Shown in pieces: positions 54,269 to 63,342 of a stretch of 64,000 nt of DNA. A program made the position numbers and the translations under genes. The notes under the pieces are model-generated. The model ran no database searches, was not told where the DNA came from, and saw only the letters and a program-made list of their open reading frames with translations. The stretch spans positions 26,864 to 90,863 of the forward strand of contig CAVOTD010000081.1 of the NCBI GenBank assembly GCA_963698995.1, written 5' to 3'. Numbering within the stretch: the first letter of the stretch is position 1; each line of letters starts with the position of its first letter. The DNA is from AP-15 sp963698995. Its GTDB lineage: Bacteria; Pseudomonadota; Alphaproteobacteria; ATCC43930; CGMCC-115725.

Positions 54269-54484
54269 GTCGTGTCCCCTGTGCTCGCCAATCGATGGGA
54301 AAATCATATGCCGAGGCCCACCACTATGATCGGCGCGGTCATTCGTCAAGGATGACCATTGCCGATCAGGCGGACTTCGGCGTTCTTGTTTTCGCGTGAA
54401 TGTTCAGGTTTAATTCCGCTGTCGCAGCAAGCGCGGCTCGGCAGCGTATATTGCTCCACAGTCGACGCGGAAGGGAGGGCAAAT

Positions 54485-55060
54485 ATGGCGCCGGCGCGGG
54501 CGGCCCCGCAGACATGCGATCTTCCGTACAAAAGAGCCAGGTTGCTCGCGATTATCCGGCATCAGTCGTTGCTGCAAGACCGGAATTTTCGCCTTGTCTC
54601 CGGCCGTTCCAGCAATTTTTTCTTCGATATGAAAAAGACGATGTTCGATCCGGAGGGCGCCGCGCTGATTGCCGACCTTCTGTTTGACGCGATCCGGACA
54701 GAGAATGTCGATTTTATCGGAGGGTTGGAGACCGGTGCGATACCGATCGTCGCCGCCCTCTGCGCGCGCAGTTGGCCCGATAAGCCGCTGAAAGGGTTTT
54801 TTGTCCGCAAACAAGTCAAAGGCCACGGCACCGACCAGCGAGTGGACGGGCTTCTCGAGAAAGGCTCGAAAGTCATCCTTTTCGAAGATGTCACGACGAC
54901 CGGCGGCTCGGCGATGCAGGCGGTTGCCCAGGCTCGCCAATTCGAATGCCCGGTGGTGAAAGTGATCTCCGTGGTCGACCGCCTGGAAGGCGCCGAGGAG
55001 AATTTTAGGGCGGCGGGAATCAAGTTCCAGGCGCTGTTTACGTGGCGTGACTTCAGTTGA
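54485..55060 (+). CDS. pyrE: Orotate phosphoribosyltransferase
   Basis: Pyrimidine biosynthesis enzyme, 191 residues, transferring the PRPP ribosyl-phosphate to orotate. ATG 54485 follows GGAAGGAGGG. Motifs: LVSGRSSNFFFDMKKTMFDP, GGLETGAIPIVAAL, RKQVKGHGTDQRVDG (flexible loop) and the PRPP-binding VILFEDVTTTGGSAMQAV. The gene downstream overlaps its stop by four bases. Confidence 0.95.
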   Translation: MAPARAAPQTCDLPYKRARLLAIIRHQSLLQDRNFRLVSGRSSNFFFDMKKTMFDPEGAALIADLLFDAIRTENVDFIGGLETGAIPIVAALCARSWPDKPLKGFFVRKQVKGHGTDQRVDGLLEKGSKVILFEDVTTTGGSAMQAVAQARQFECPVVKVISVVDRLEGAEENFRAAGIKFQALFTWRDFS

Positions 55061-55419
55061 CCAAAACGGTCATCGATTTGGCGGCAGCCCATCTCAAGCG
55101 CCAGTTTCTGTATCAGACGCAACGCAACCGGTTCGGCAGCTTGGATGCGCTGCTCGAGCTCGCGATATCCGCCAGGGGGTGCGTCGCGTCTTCGATGTCG
55201 TCGAGCCGGGCGACGGTGGCTTTTGTCCTCGAAAGAGTGCTCGATCAATGCGCCGAGGATCTCGACGGCCGCCCGGTGCCGATCTCGGAAATCGCGGAAT
55301 TGGCCGACCGCTTTCATGATCCGGTTGCCCGCGCCGTCGAATACCTGACGGGGGCCAACGACGACCCGATCGACGTTGCCGCAGCACTGATCAAGGCCCG
55401 CCCGCCAAGACACCGCTGA
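55057..55419 (+). CDS. Hypothetical protein coupled to pyrE
   Basis: A 120-residue soluble helical protein. The TTG start overlaps the pyrE stop (TTGA), so it is probably made by translational coupling. It has no recognised domain; visible stretches are DLAAAHLKRQFLYQTQRNRF and VPISEIAELADRFHDPVARA. No membrane segment. The codon pattern fits real coding. Confidence 0.6.
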   Translation: MTKTVIDLAAAHLKRQFLYQTQRNRFGSLDALLELAISARGCVASSMSSSRATVAFVLERVLDQCAEDLDGRPVPISEIAELADRFHDPVARAVEYLTGANDDPIDVAAALIKARPPRHR

Positions 55420-55560
55420 TCGCGACCTCAGATGAACCGGAGTATTGGCTCGGCGATCATGCGGTCTCGCGGCGAATGCGTGTTCGAGAATCGAAAAGCC
55501 ATGCTAGCATCATTCGCGAAGGACGCGCCCGCCCGTTGCTGCCGTCGAATAGGGGAAGAG

Positions 55561-55991
55561 ATGAAGCTCTGCAATTCGATCGGCCCCAATCCCAGGGGTC
55601 TGCGCATCTTTATGGCGGATAGAGGATCGGCGATGCGCCCCGAGGAGCGGGCGAAGACGCGGATGTGGACACGGCGGATCGCCCGCAACATCCTCAAGCC
55701 GACGGCGAACGGCTTTATGGCGAGGGGCTGAAGATGTTCGAGAGCCGCATCCGATGCATTCCGCAGGCGGCGGCCGATCTGAAGCAGATCGCCGAGGAAC
55801 GATTGAAATGGCTCAATGGCTTGATGGGAGGCGCGCCGTTTGTCTGCGGCGACAGCCTGACCATGGCGGACATTCTGCTATTCGCCTGTGTCGATTTCTT
55901 CGCCCGCGTCGGTCAGCCGATCAACCCCGATCTCGCTAATATGGGCGCTTGGTATGCGCAGATGAAGGAACGTCGCAGCGAAGCAGCCTAG
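55561..55991 (+). pseudogene. Glutathione S-transferase remnant with internal deletion
   Basis: The start MKLCNSIGPNPRGLRIFMADRG matches the thioredoxin-like N-terminus of bacterial GSTs, then jumps directly to RPEERAKTRMWTRRIARNI in the helical domain. Roughly 45-50 residues with the glutathione site are missing. One base is also lost near 55718 before LKMFESRIRCIPQAA. The C-terminal domain (FVCGDSLTMADILLFACVDF) is otherwise good. A real pseudogene because of the deletion. Confidence 0.78.
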
Positions 55992-56064
55992 TGGGTCCAA
56001 CCCGCGTTCCTGCCGATCTGCCCCGATTTTAGCGACCGAGCCGGGTTGAGCAGCAGGAACCAGC

Positions 56065-56889
56065 ATGCGCGGCAGGCGATTTTTAATGAGCCCACTCCTC
56101 TGGGTCGGGCTGCTGTTTGCCGGGCTGTTGCTGCGTATGAATGAATTGCGGCCGGCCCTGCATTGGGCTTTTCCCGGAATCGAGCCGGTGATCTACCAGC
56201 GCAGCAGCTTTCTGGCGTTGTTCCTGTCCCATTTCGCGCTGGTTGCGGCCGCGAGCGGCGCGGCGATACTGGTCGGCCTCTCGCTCGCCGTCTTCGTCAC
56301 GCGGCCGAGCGGGCGTGATTTTCGGGCAATGGTCAACGCGCTGGCCACGATTGGACAGACCTTTCCTCCCGCTGCTGTTCTGGCGATCGCCGTCCCGGCA
56401 GTCGGTTTTGGCGCCCGACCGACAATCATCGCCTTGTTCCTTTATGGCCTGCTGCCGATCATCGAAAACGCGATCGCCGGACTGGAAGGAGTGCCTCGCG
56501 GGATACGCGAGGCAGCCGATGGTCTCGGACTAACTGGCTGGCAACAGCTGCGGGACATCGAGTTGCCCTTGGCCGCCCCGGTCATCCTTTCCGGGGTGCG
56601 CGTGGCGGTGACCATCGCCATAGGTACGGCGACCATCGGATCGACCGTCGGCGCATTGACGCTCGGCACACCGATCTTTAATGGGCTGGTCGCCAACAAG
56701 TTGCCCTACGTTCTCGAAGGCGCGGTTCTCGTTGCAGTTTTTGCGATCTTAACCGACATGCTCTTCGCTCGAATTCGAGCAGCGGTTGCGGCGGGGCGCT
56801 CAGCAGGAAATCAGCGGAAGAAATCGATGATAATGCCAAAAATAAAGATAGTAACCCCACTCCATAGCGCAAGAGCGAGGACAGTGTGA
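56065..56889 (+). CDS. OpuB/ProW-type ABC transporter permease (orphan)
   Basis: A 274-residue inner-membrane permease of the glycine-betaine/osmoprotectant class. Several membrane segments are visible; the EAA-loop region is GVPRGIREAADGLGLTGWQQ followed by LRDIELPLAAPVILSGVRVA. The block IGTATIGSTVGALTLG is characteristic. Neither an ATPase nor a substrate-binding gene is adjacent, so partners must be elsewhere. The last ~25 residues are basic and lack family similarity, so the true C-terminus may differ. Confidence 0.87.
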   Translation: MRGRRFLMSPLLWVGLLFAGLLLRMNELRPALHWAFPGIEPVIYQRSSFLALFLSHFALVAAASGAAILVGLSLAVFVTRPSGRDFRAMVNALATIGQTFPPAAVLAIAVPAVGFGARPTIIALFLYGLLPIIENAIAGLEGVPRGIREAADGLGLTGWQQLRDIELPLAAPVILSGVRVAVTIAIGTATIGSTVGALTLGTPIFNGLVANKLPYVLEGAVLVAVFAILTDMLFARIRAAVAAGRSAGNQRKKSMIMPKIKIVTPLHSARARTV

Positions 56890-56939
56890 GCCCGCGCTGA
56901 ACCGGGCAATATCCGGTAAAGGTTAGCTGACCGAAGCAT
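56811..56939 (-). CDS. Possible 42-residue membrane peptide
   Basis: A short minus-strand frame opposite the permease tail. From ATG 56939 it reads MLRSANLYRILPG, then LALALWSGVTIFIFGIIIDF, a clear hydrophobic stretch ending in FFR. In-frame ATGs also occur at 56945 and 56951. The ribosome site is weak. It overlaps the questionable end of the permease gene, so one of the two ends is probably misread. Confidence 0.35.
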   Translation of the reverse strand: MLRSANLYRILPGSARAHTVLALALWSGVTIFIFGIIIDFFR

Positions 56940-57041
56940 ATGCATATGCATGGGCTCGAAATCCAACATCTTCGAAGTAGGTTAGATGACGGGGGTGGCC
57001 GTTGTCGAACAAAATCCTTAACCAAGCGCGGGGATCTGGAA

Positions 57042-58075
57042 ATGAAGGTTTTTTGACGGCGACGCTGGCAATTTCCGCGGCCGCCGGCGCCCGCGCTGAA
57101 CCCGAAACTTTTCTGATCTACGATTTTCAATTCGAGAACGCGTCGGTTCTCCCCGAGTTGCGGGTCGCCTACGAAACCCACGGCGCGTTGAATGCCGGGC
57201 GAGACAATGCAATCCTGTTGCTGCATGGGACGAGCGGCAACCGCCACGCCTTCGATGCGAAGATCGGACCGCGCAAAACTTTCGATACCGACAAGTATTT
57301 CGTGATCACGATCGACGCGATCGGCGGCGGCGATTCATCCTCACCTAAGGATGAGCTGGGTCAGGATTTCCCACGCTATACGATCCGCGACATGATGACG
57401 GCACAACACGCGCCGGTCACCCGCGGGCTCGCGCTCGCGACATTACGGGCGGTCGGCGGCAGATCGATGGGGTCGTTCGTCGGCCTCGAATGGGGCATCC
57501 ACCACCCCGAGATGGTGCGCAGCCTGATCCTCCTGGTGCCAAGCCCGAAGGCCGAGCCCAGTTTCCAGCTCACGGTCGATTTGATGGCCTCGGTCGTCGC
57601 GCTCGATCCGAATTGGCAGGGAGGCCGCTACACGCACAACCCGGTCGAGGGGTTGCGGCTCGCCGGCATGCTCTACTACCCGTGGGTCGTGTCAGCACCC
57701 TATCGCGAGCGGCTCCCGGCAAGGCACTTGGCCAAAGAGTTGGATCAGAGCGCCCGGTCCTTTGGCAGCTGCGACGCGAACTCGCTGTTGCTACGCTACG
57801 CTGCCAGCCGCGCGCATGACGTCTCTGCCCCATTCGGGGGGAACATGAACGGCGCCCTGGGGCAGATCACGGCACCAACCCTGATCCTGCCGAGCGCCAG
57901 CGACCGGCTGCTCGGGCTCGACGGCGCCCGCCTCATCCGCGACGGCGTCAGACAGGCACTTTACGTCGAAATCACATCAGATCTCGGCCACCGCTCAGCA
58001 CGTTCTGCCCCGGGAACCCCGGAAGGAGATTTTATCGACCGCCAGATCCGAGCGTTTCTAGCCAAGGTGGAGTAG
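57042..58075 (+). CDS. MetX-like alpha/beta hydrolase, probably exported
   Basis: A protein of the homoserine O-acetyltransferase-like alpha/beta-hydrolase group, about 345 residues. Strands ENASVLPELRVAYETHGALN and NAILLLHGTSGN lead to the nucleophile Ser in GGRSMGSFVGLEWG; LPSASDRLLG and DLGHRSA supply Asp and His regions. An exported N-terminus (FLTATLAISAAAGARAEPE) is visible. A TTG at 57002 keeps the frame open, but ATG 57042 with a ribosome site would give MKVFLTATL if one T is missing in the T-run at 57049-57054. A signal peptide argues against a cytosolic methionine-pathway role. Confidence 0.8.
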
Positions 58076-58102
58076 ACTAAAAATCGGCGAGGACGGCATC
58101 AT

Positions 58103-58628
58103 TCAGGGACCGAGCCGCCCCATCTTGATCCAACCTTTGCCGAACTGCTTTAAAAGCGGCTGAGAGGTCTCGGCGGCGAGCTTTGCGCCGAGCTGCGAGA
58201 GCGTCGCGGAACCGCCGACCAGAGCATCCAAGTTGCTGCACGTGAAGCCGGCATTGACCTCGATCGCATCGGACAGAAGTCTTGACCGCCAGCATCTGGG
58301 TGGCCGTCCGCGTTGCCGTATCGATTCCCGAAAGGGCGAGCCCTGCCATCTCGGCGCTCAGCGCCTCCAGTCCACGCGCCAACGCAGCCTGCGATTGGGC
58401 AAATGCTGCGACAACATCGCGACCCAAATAAGCCCGATCGGCAGGCGCTATCACCTTTGCCGCTTCGGCGACGGCATCGATAGCCGCCTCGGCGGCAGGA
58501 GTCACAACCGTTTCCACCGGATTGGTCGGTACAGCTGCCGCAGCCGGCGACTCGACCGGCTTGCGCGGTGCTGCCGGCTCGTGGATCGGTCCAGCCGAGC
58601 GCGGAGCGCGCCTGCTCTTGCTTTCCAT
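58103..58628 (-). CDS. Phasin-family protein, one apparent frameshift
   Basis: Granule-associated phasin, 174 residues after correction. The Pro/Ala-rich N-terminus precedes LGRDVVAAFAQSQAALARGL and MAGLALSGIDTATRTATQML. One extra T near 58276 breaks the frame; removing it restores AVKTLSDAIEVNAGFTCSNL and a Phasin_2-type C-terminus (LAAETSQPLLKQFGKGW). Phasins coat polyhydroxyalkanoate granules, implying storage polymer metabolism. The uncorrected frame would run to 58077. Confidence 0.82.
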
Positions 58629-58730
58629 CGTATTACCCCGTCCTCAATCGCGCTGTTTTCGCGGCGCACAATATCACAAGATAAGCTCACCATTAGCCGA
58701 CCTCAAGTAAATTGTGCGGCGCACAAAAGA

Positions 58731-59156
58731 TTAGACGGGCTCGATGCGCAAAACGGTGTTGTCGGCGCCGACGATCCGCACATGCGCACCGGCCGGCAGG
58801 TCTGGCCCGGCCACGAGCCAGACCGTGTCATCGACTTTCAGCCGTCCCCGGCCGTCGACGATGGCCCCGTCCAAGGTGAACATGCGGCCGATATAGCTTT
58901 CGGCACGACGATTTAACGTGCTGTTTGGCGCGGGCGACCGGGCGGGGGCGAACGCGATGCGGCCGATTGTGACGCTGGCGATCGCCAACGCCGCGAAGAT
59001 CAGCGCCTGGTGCTCCCAAGCAAGTCGCGGCGCAATCCAGCAAATTGCAGCGGCCCCCAGCGCCGCGCCGGCGAGCCAGATACAGACCATCGCCGGCACG
59101 GCGATCTCGATTATGCCTAAGGCGGCGGCAAGAACGAGCCAATACCAGAAAGGCAT
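58731..59156 (-). CDS. NfeD-like membrane protein
   Basis: A 141-residue partner of the SPFH protein. Hydrophobic segments span about 5-70 (PFWYWLVLAAALGIIEIAVP), and the C-terminal OB-fold reads RMFTLDGAIVDGRGRLKVDD then WLVAGPDLPAGAHVRIVG. The start ATG at 59156 overlaps the SPFH stop (TGATG). NfeD proteins assemble with SPFH partners in membrane microdomains and quality control. Confidence 0.9.
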   Translation of the reverse strand: MPFWYWLVLAAALGIIEIAVPAMVCIWLAGAALGAAAICWIAPRLAWEHQALIFAALAIASVTIGRIAFAPARSPAPNSTLNRRAESYIGRMFTLDGAIVDGRGRLKVDDTVWLVAGPDLPAGAHVRIVGADNTVLRIEPV

Positions 59157-60121
59157 CAACGGGCCTCTCGGCCGGCGGCGCCCGAAGCGGCTGACGCCAC
59201 CTGAGGAACACCAAAACTTTCGCGCGCCAGTTCGGCGATGCCCGCCAGCGACCCAATCATCGACGCGCTCTCGAGCGGCATCAGGATGACCTTCTGGTTC
59301 GGGCTCCCTGCAAGGCGCCCGATCGCGTCGATATAGCGCTGGGCGACAAAGTAGTTGATCGCCTGGATGCTGCCGCGACCGATCGCCTCGGACACCGAGG
59401 TCGTTGCTTTGGCCTCCGCCTCGGCTTGCCGCTCGCGCGCCTCTGCAGCACGAAAAGCCGCTTCGCGCCGGGCTTCTGCGGCGAGGATCACCGCCTGCTT
59501 TTCGCCCTCGGCCTTCAGCACGGCCGCCAGTTTGAAGCCCTCCGCCTCCAGCACGTTGGCGCGCCTTTCGCGTTCGGCCTTCATTTGCCGCGCCATCGCC
59601 GCAACCAATTCCGGAGGCGGCGCTATGTCCTTGATCTCGACGCGCTGTACCTTGACGCCCCAAGGGGTGGTCGCAGCGTCGACGACGGCGAGCAGCTGGG
59701 TGTTGATCCGATCGCGTTCGGACAGCAATTCGTCGAGGTTCATCGATCCCATGACCGTGCGGATATTGGTCATCACCAGATTGAGGATCGCGAGCTGCAG
59801 ATTGGTAATTTCATAAGCCGCCTTCGCCGCGTCGAGCACTTGATAGAAAACGATGGCGTCCACTGTCGCAGCGGCGTTGTCGCGAGTGATGACGCTCTGT
59901 GATGGCACGTCGAGTACGGTCTCCATCATGTTTATCCGTGCCCCAATTCGATCGACGACCGGGACAATTAGGGCAAGACCCGGCCCCAACGTTCGGACGT
60001 AGCGGCCGAAACGCTCGACCGTCCATTCATGTCCTTGAGGAACTGACTTGACCGCCATCGCGACAAAACAGAGCGCGAACAAGACGATGACGAGAACAAA
60101 AACAGAGAAGGCGCTGAGCAT
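59156..60121 (-). CDS. SPFH/band-7 membrane protein (QmcA-like)
   Basis: A 321-residue prohibitin/stomatin-type protein. An N-terminal membrane segment (about 5-24) precedes the SPFH domain (VPQGHEWTVERFGRYVRTLG, MMETVLDVPSQSVITRDNAA, MNLDELLSERDRINTQLLAV). A long Ala/Glu-rich coiled coil follows (about 200-260). It forms large membrane-bound rings with its NfeD partner. The co-translational overlap is typical of qmcA-ybbK loci. Confidence 0.93.
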   Translation of the reverse strand: MLSAFSVFVLVIVLFALCFVAMAVKSVPQGHEWTVERFGRYVRTLGPGLALIVPVVDRIGARINMMETVLDVPSQSVITRDNAAATVDAIVFYQVLDAAKAAYEITNLQLAILNLVMTNIRTVMGSMNLDELLSERDRINTQLLAVVDAATTPWGVKVQRVEIKDIAPPPELVAAMARQMKAERERRANVLEAEGFKLAAVLKAEGEKQAVILAAEARREAAFRAAEARERQAEAEAKATTSVSEAIGRGSIQAINYFVAQRYIDAIGRLAGSPNQKVILMPLESASMIGSLAGIAELARESFGVPQVASAASGAAGREAR

Positions 60122-60379
60122 CGTTCCATTCTACCAATAGTTGCGCACTGGCATCTTAACTGTCACTCATTGCAAGAGCGTTAGCGATACGAGAGACAAA
60201 CTGAGGATCACCGAGCTGCGGATCTCCTCCTGTTGCGCGGCGGCCGCCTTTCGTCGAATTGAATCAATTTATGTGGCTGAAAACGTAGACAGCGATGCAG
60301 GTTTTTCCTACTCTACCAGGCGATGATTGTATGGCGACCTTTGGTCTCGTGCAGTCTGTTGGGGGAATAGGGGGTTAAA

Positions 60380-61771
60380 GTGCCAGTATTCAGGAGCACC
60401 GCACGCGGCGTGCACCGCGATGCTGCGGCCCATAGGTTGCGAAATCTCGCCGGCGCGGCTGCTGCTGTGCTCGTCGTTCTGTCGGTCCTCGGCGCGAGCC
60501 GAGCCGAGGCGCGACAACACTTGCGATTTCACGCGCATGCACGGCATGGGGCATTCGGCGTGGATCCGGCCCGCGAAAGCGCATCTATCGTAATCGACGT
60601 CGAGACCGGCCGAGTGCTCAGCGAAATCAACGCTGACGCGATCACTTACCCCGCCTCGTTGACCAAAATGATGACCTTGTACTTGACATTCGAGGCGCTG
60701 AACGCTGGCCGGCTCCGGCTCGACCAATATCTCCCGGTCTCCGGCGAAGCCGCGAGCAAAAGCCCGACAAAGCTGCATCTTTTTCCCGGAGACTCGGTTC
60801 AGATACAGGACCTGATCCTCGGTATCGTCACCAAATCGGCGAATGATGCGGCCGCCGTGCTCGCTGAAGGAATCGCCGGTAGCGAGCCGGCGTTTGCCGA
60901 ACGGATGACATCCAAGGCGCGTCAACTCGGGATGACCAACACCGTCTACCGCAATGCTTCCGGTCTTCCGGATCCGGAGCAGCATACGACGGCACGCGAC
61001 GAAGCTCAGCTCGCACTGGCGCTCTATCATGACTTCCCGCGTGAATATCGCTATTTCGCGACACGCCAATTTTACTTTCGTGGCAAGGTGATCGCCACCC
61101 ACAATCACCTGCTCGACTGGTACGAAGGCGCCGACGGCATCAAGACCGGATATATTGGCGCCTCGGGCTTCAATCTCGCAGCCTCCGCGATCCGCAACGG
61201 CCACCGGCTGATCGGAGTGGTCATGGGCGGCCGCTCGGCAGGGGCACGCGACCGAGACATGGCAGCCCTACTGGACCAGGGCTTCGCAGAGATCGGCGGC
61301 GGGACCGCGTTGGTTGCGCGCCACGAGCCGCCGACGGCCCCGCGCGCAGGTCGACCGCCGAGACCGAGCAGCCCGCGCCGGCTCGCCCGCGGGAAAAGAC
61401 TCGGGCAGCTGACAAAGGCCGCGCGCAAGATCGCCGCTCACCTCTCCCCGGTTTCCAAGGCGGAGGCAGCGCCGATGACGCGTCAGCTGCGTGCCACTTC
61501 CGATGCCGACCGCTGGGGCATCCAGCTCGGCGCGTTCCGCGTCGAGAGCGCAGCCGAGCAGGCCGCGCGCTCCGCCGCCGCCGTGCCGGCCGCCAAGGGA
61601 AAGCCGTCGCAGATCATCCAGCCCGCCAAGGGCGGCAAGGACCATTTCTACCGCGCCCGCTTGCTCAACTTCACGCCGCAGGAAGCGCAGAGCGCTTGCG
61701 CCGCGCTGCATAAGAAGAAAGTCGAGTGCTCGGTCGTTCCGCCGCTGCCGGTCAAAGTCGCCAACCGGTAG
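60380..61771 (+). CDS. D-alanyl-D-alanine carboxypeptidase with SPOR domain
   Basis: Low-molecular-weight penicillin-binding protein (DacA/PBP5 type), 463 residues, trimming the pentapeptide of peptidoglycan. It starts at GTG 60380 with a signal peptide (about 22-45). Active-site motifs: Ser93-x-x-Lys96 (PASLTKMM), SAN (TKSANDAA) and KTG (DGIKTGYIG). A Pro/Arg-rich linker precedes a C-terminal SPOR domain (about 387-460, RWGIQLGAFRVESAAEQAAR) that binds denuded glycan and targets it to septa. This architecture is common in alphaproteobacteria. Confidence 0.94.
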   Translation: MPVFRSTARGVHRDAAAHRLRNLAGAAAAVLVVLSVLGASRAEARQHLRFHAHARHGAFGVDPARESASIVIDVETGRVLSEINADAITYPASLTKMMTLYLTFEALNAGRLRLDQYLPVSGEAASKSPTKLHLFPGDSVQIQDLILGIVTKSANDAAAVLAEGIAGSEPAFAERMTSKARQLGMTNTVYRNASGLPDPEQHTTARDEAQLALALYHDFPREYRYFATRQFYFRGKVIATHNHLLDWYEGADGIKTGYIGASGFNLAASAIRNGHRLIGVVMGGRSAGARDRDMAALLDQGFAEIGGGTALVARHEPPTAPRAGRPPRPSSPRRLARGKRLGQLTKAARKIAAHLSPVSKAEAAPMTRQLRATSDADRWGIQLGAFRVESAAEQAARSAAAVPAAKGKPSQIIQPAKGGKDHFYRARLLNFTPQEAQSACAALHKKKVECSVVPPLPVKVANR

Positions 61772-61843
61772 CACGCGGCAAGGCCGGACGAGAACGCCGG
61801 CGCTCCGGCGTCCTCAAGCCGACCGACGTGGTCGGGCGCGGCC

Positions 61844-63224
61844 TTAGAGATCGGGTAGTTCGACGCCGCTCGCCGCAAGTTCGGCGGCGAGTTCCTGCTT
61901 GAGACGGGCGAGACCTTCTTCGGTACTGGATTCGGCGCGGGCGACGAGTACGGCCTGTGTGTTGGAGGCGCGCAGCAGCCACCAGCCGTCAGGAGTGCGC
62001 ACCCGCACGCCGTCGATGTCGGTCATTTCCGCGCCGGTCTTGCGCAGGCGTTCGCGAACCTCGCGCACGACCGCGAATTTGCGGTCCTCGGGGCAGTCGA
62101 AACGCAGCTCCGGCGTGTTGACAGACAGCCGGCATCCGATCGCGCATTTCGGCTAGGCTGGGCCCGCTGCGGGAGAGGATGCCGAGCAGCCGCACCGCGA
62201 CATAGACCGCGTCGTCGAACCCGTAATAGCCGTCCGCAAAGAAGATGTGTCCGCTCATCTCGCCGGCGAGCGGCGCGCCCGTCTCGGCCAGCTTCGCCTT
62301 GATCAGCGAGTGCCCGGTGGCCGCCATGACCGGACGTCCTCCCATCCGCGCGATCTCGTCGAACAGCACCTGGCTCGCCTTGACATCGGCGAGGATTGGC
62401 GCCCCCGGATGCCGGATCAGCACATCGCGCGCCAACACGACCATCAGCTGATCGCCCCACAAGATCCGGCCCTGCGAATCGACGACGCCGATCCGATCGC
62501 CGTCGCCGTCGAAAGCGATACCGAGATCGCAGCGCTCGCGCGCCACCGCGTCCTGCAATTGCACGAGGTTTTCCGGGATGGTCGGATCGGGATGATGGAC
62601 CGGAAAGGTGCCGTCGATCGTCTCGTTCAACAGGATATGCCGGCCGGGGAGACGCGCGGTCAGTTCTTGCACGACCTCGCCGGTCGCGCCGTTTCCGGCA
62701 TCCCAGGCGACGGTCAGCGGCCGGTCGCCGTGGTAGTCGCGCGCCAGCCTTTCGACATAGGCCTCGCGGATCGCGTGCTGCTCAACCCGACCTCGGGTGC
62801 CCCGTGGAGCCGCCGAGCCGCTGCGCTATCTCGCCGAGCCGCTGGATCGCCGCGCCGTAGAATGACTTGCCCTGAAAGACAAATTTGAAGCCGTTGTGAT
62901 CGGGCGGATTGTGCGACCCGGTGACCATGATCCCGCCATCGACCCCGAGGGTCGCCGCCGCGTAGTAGAGCATCGGGGTCGGCCCGCGGCCGATCCCTAC
63001 GGCATCGGCGCCTTCCGCGGTCAGGCCGTCGAGCACGGCCGCCGACAGCTCCGGCGAGGTCAGCCGGCCGTCATAACCGACCGCGACCCTGTTCCCCCCG
63101 CCGCGGCGAGGGTGACCGCGTAGGCCCGCCCGATCGCCCGGGCGTCGGCCGCCGACAAGGTCTGTCCGACGATCCCGCGGATGTCGTATTCGCGCAGGAT
63201 GGTCGGGTCGAAGTGATGCGACAT
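61844..63224 (-). CDS. Phosphomannomutase/phosphoglucomutase, three apparent frameshifts
   Basis: Alpha-D-phosphohexomutase making sugar 1-phosphates for surface polysaccharides. ATG 63224 opens MSHHFDPTILREYDIRGIVG. The catalytic Ser is in VTGSHNPPDHNGFK, the Mg site is FDGDGDRIG, the sugar loop is GEMSGHIFF and the phosphate loop is RASNTQ. Frames break in a G-run near 63098 (one base lost), near 62800 (one extra) and near 62125 (one extra); net correction gives exactly 460 codons. All domains are otherwise intact. It lies directly downstream of galU, fitting nucleotide-sugar synthesis. Confidence 0.87.
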
Positions 63225-63272
63225 CGGTTCTTCCCAGTTGCCGTTGATAAAGCGGGCGAACGCCTAAGTTCC

Positions 63273-63306
63273 CAAAGTTACTTGCCTACCAAAGTTACTT
63301 GCCCAA
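63273..63306. repeat. 17-bp direct tandem repeat
   Basis: Two adjacent copies of CAAAGTTACTTGCC plus three variable bases (TAC, then CAA) lie in the spacer between galU and the phosphomannomutase gene, about 50 bases upstream of the latter's start. They could be a regulator-binding tandem or a simple slippage product. Confidence 0.75.
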
Positions 63307-63342
63307 GGGCGGCGCGACGCACGCCTTGCCTGGCAAACCCAA

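Noticed and set aside
56890..57041. SAM-II-type riboswitch before the MetX-like gene
   Set aside because: The conserved SAM-II pseudoknot sequence was looked for and not found, and the gene appears to encode an exported protein.
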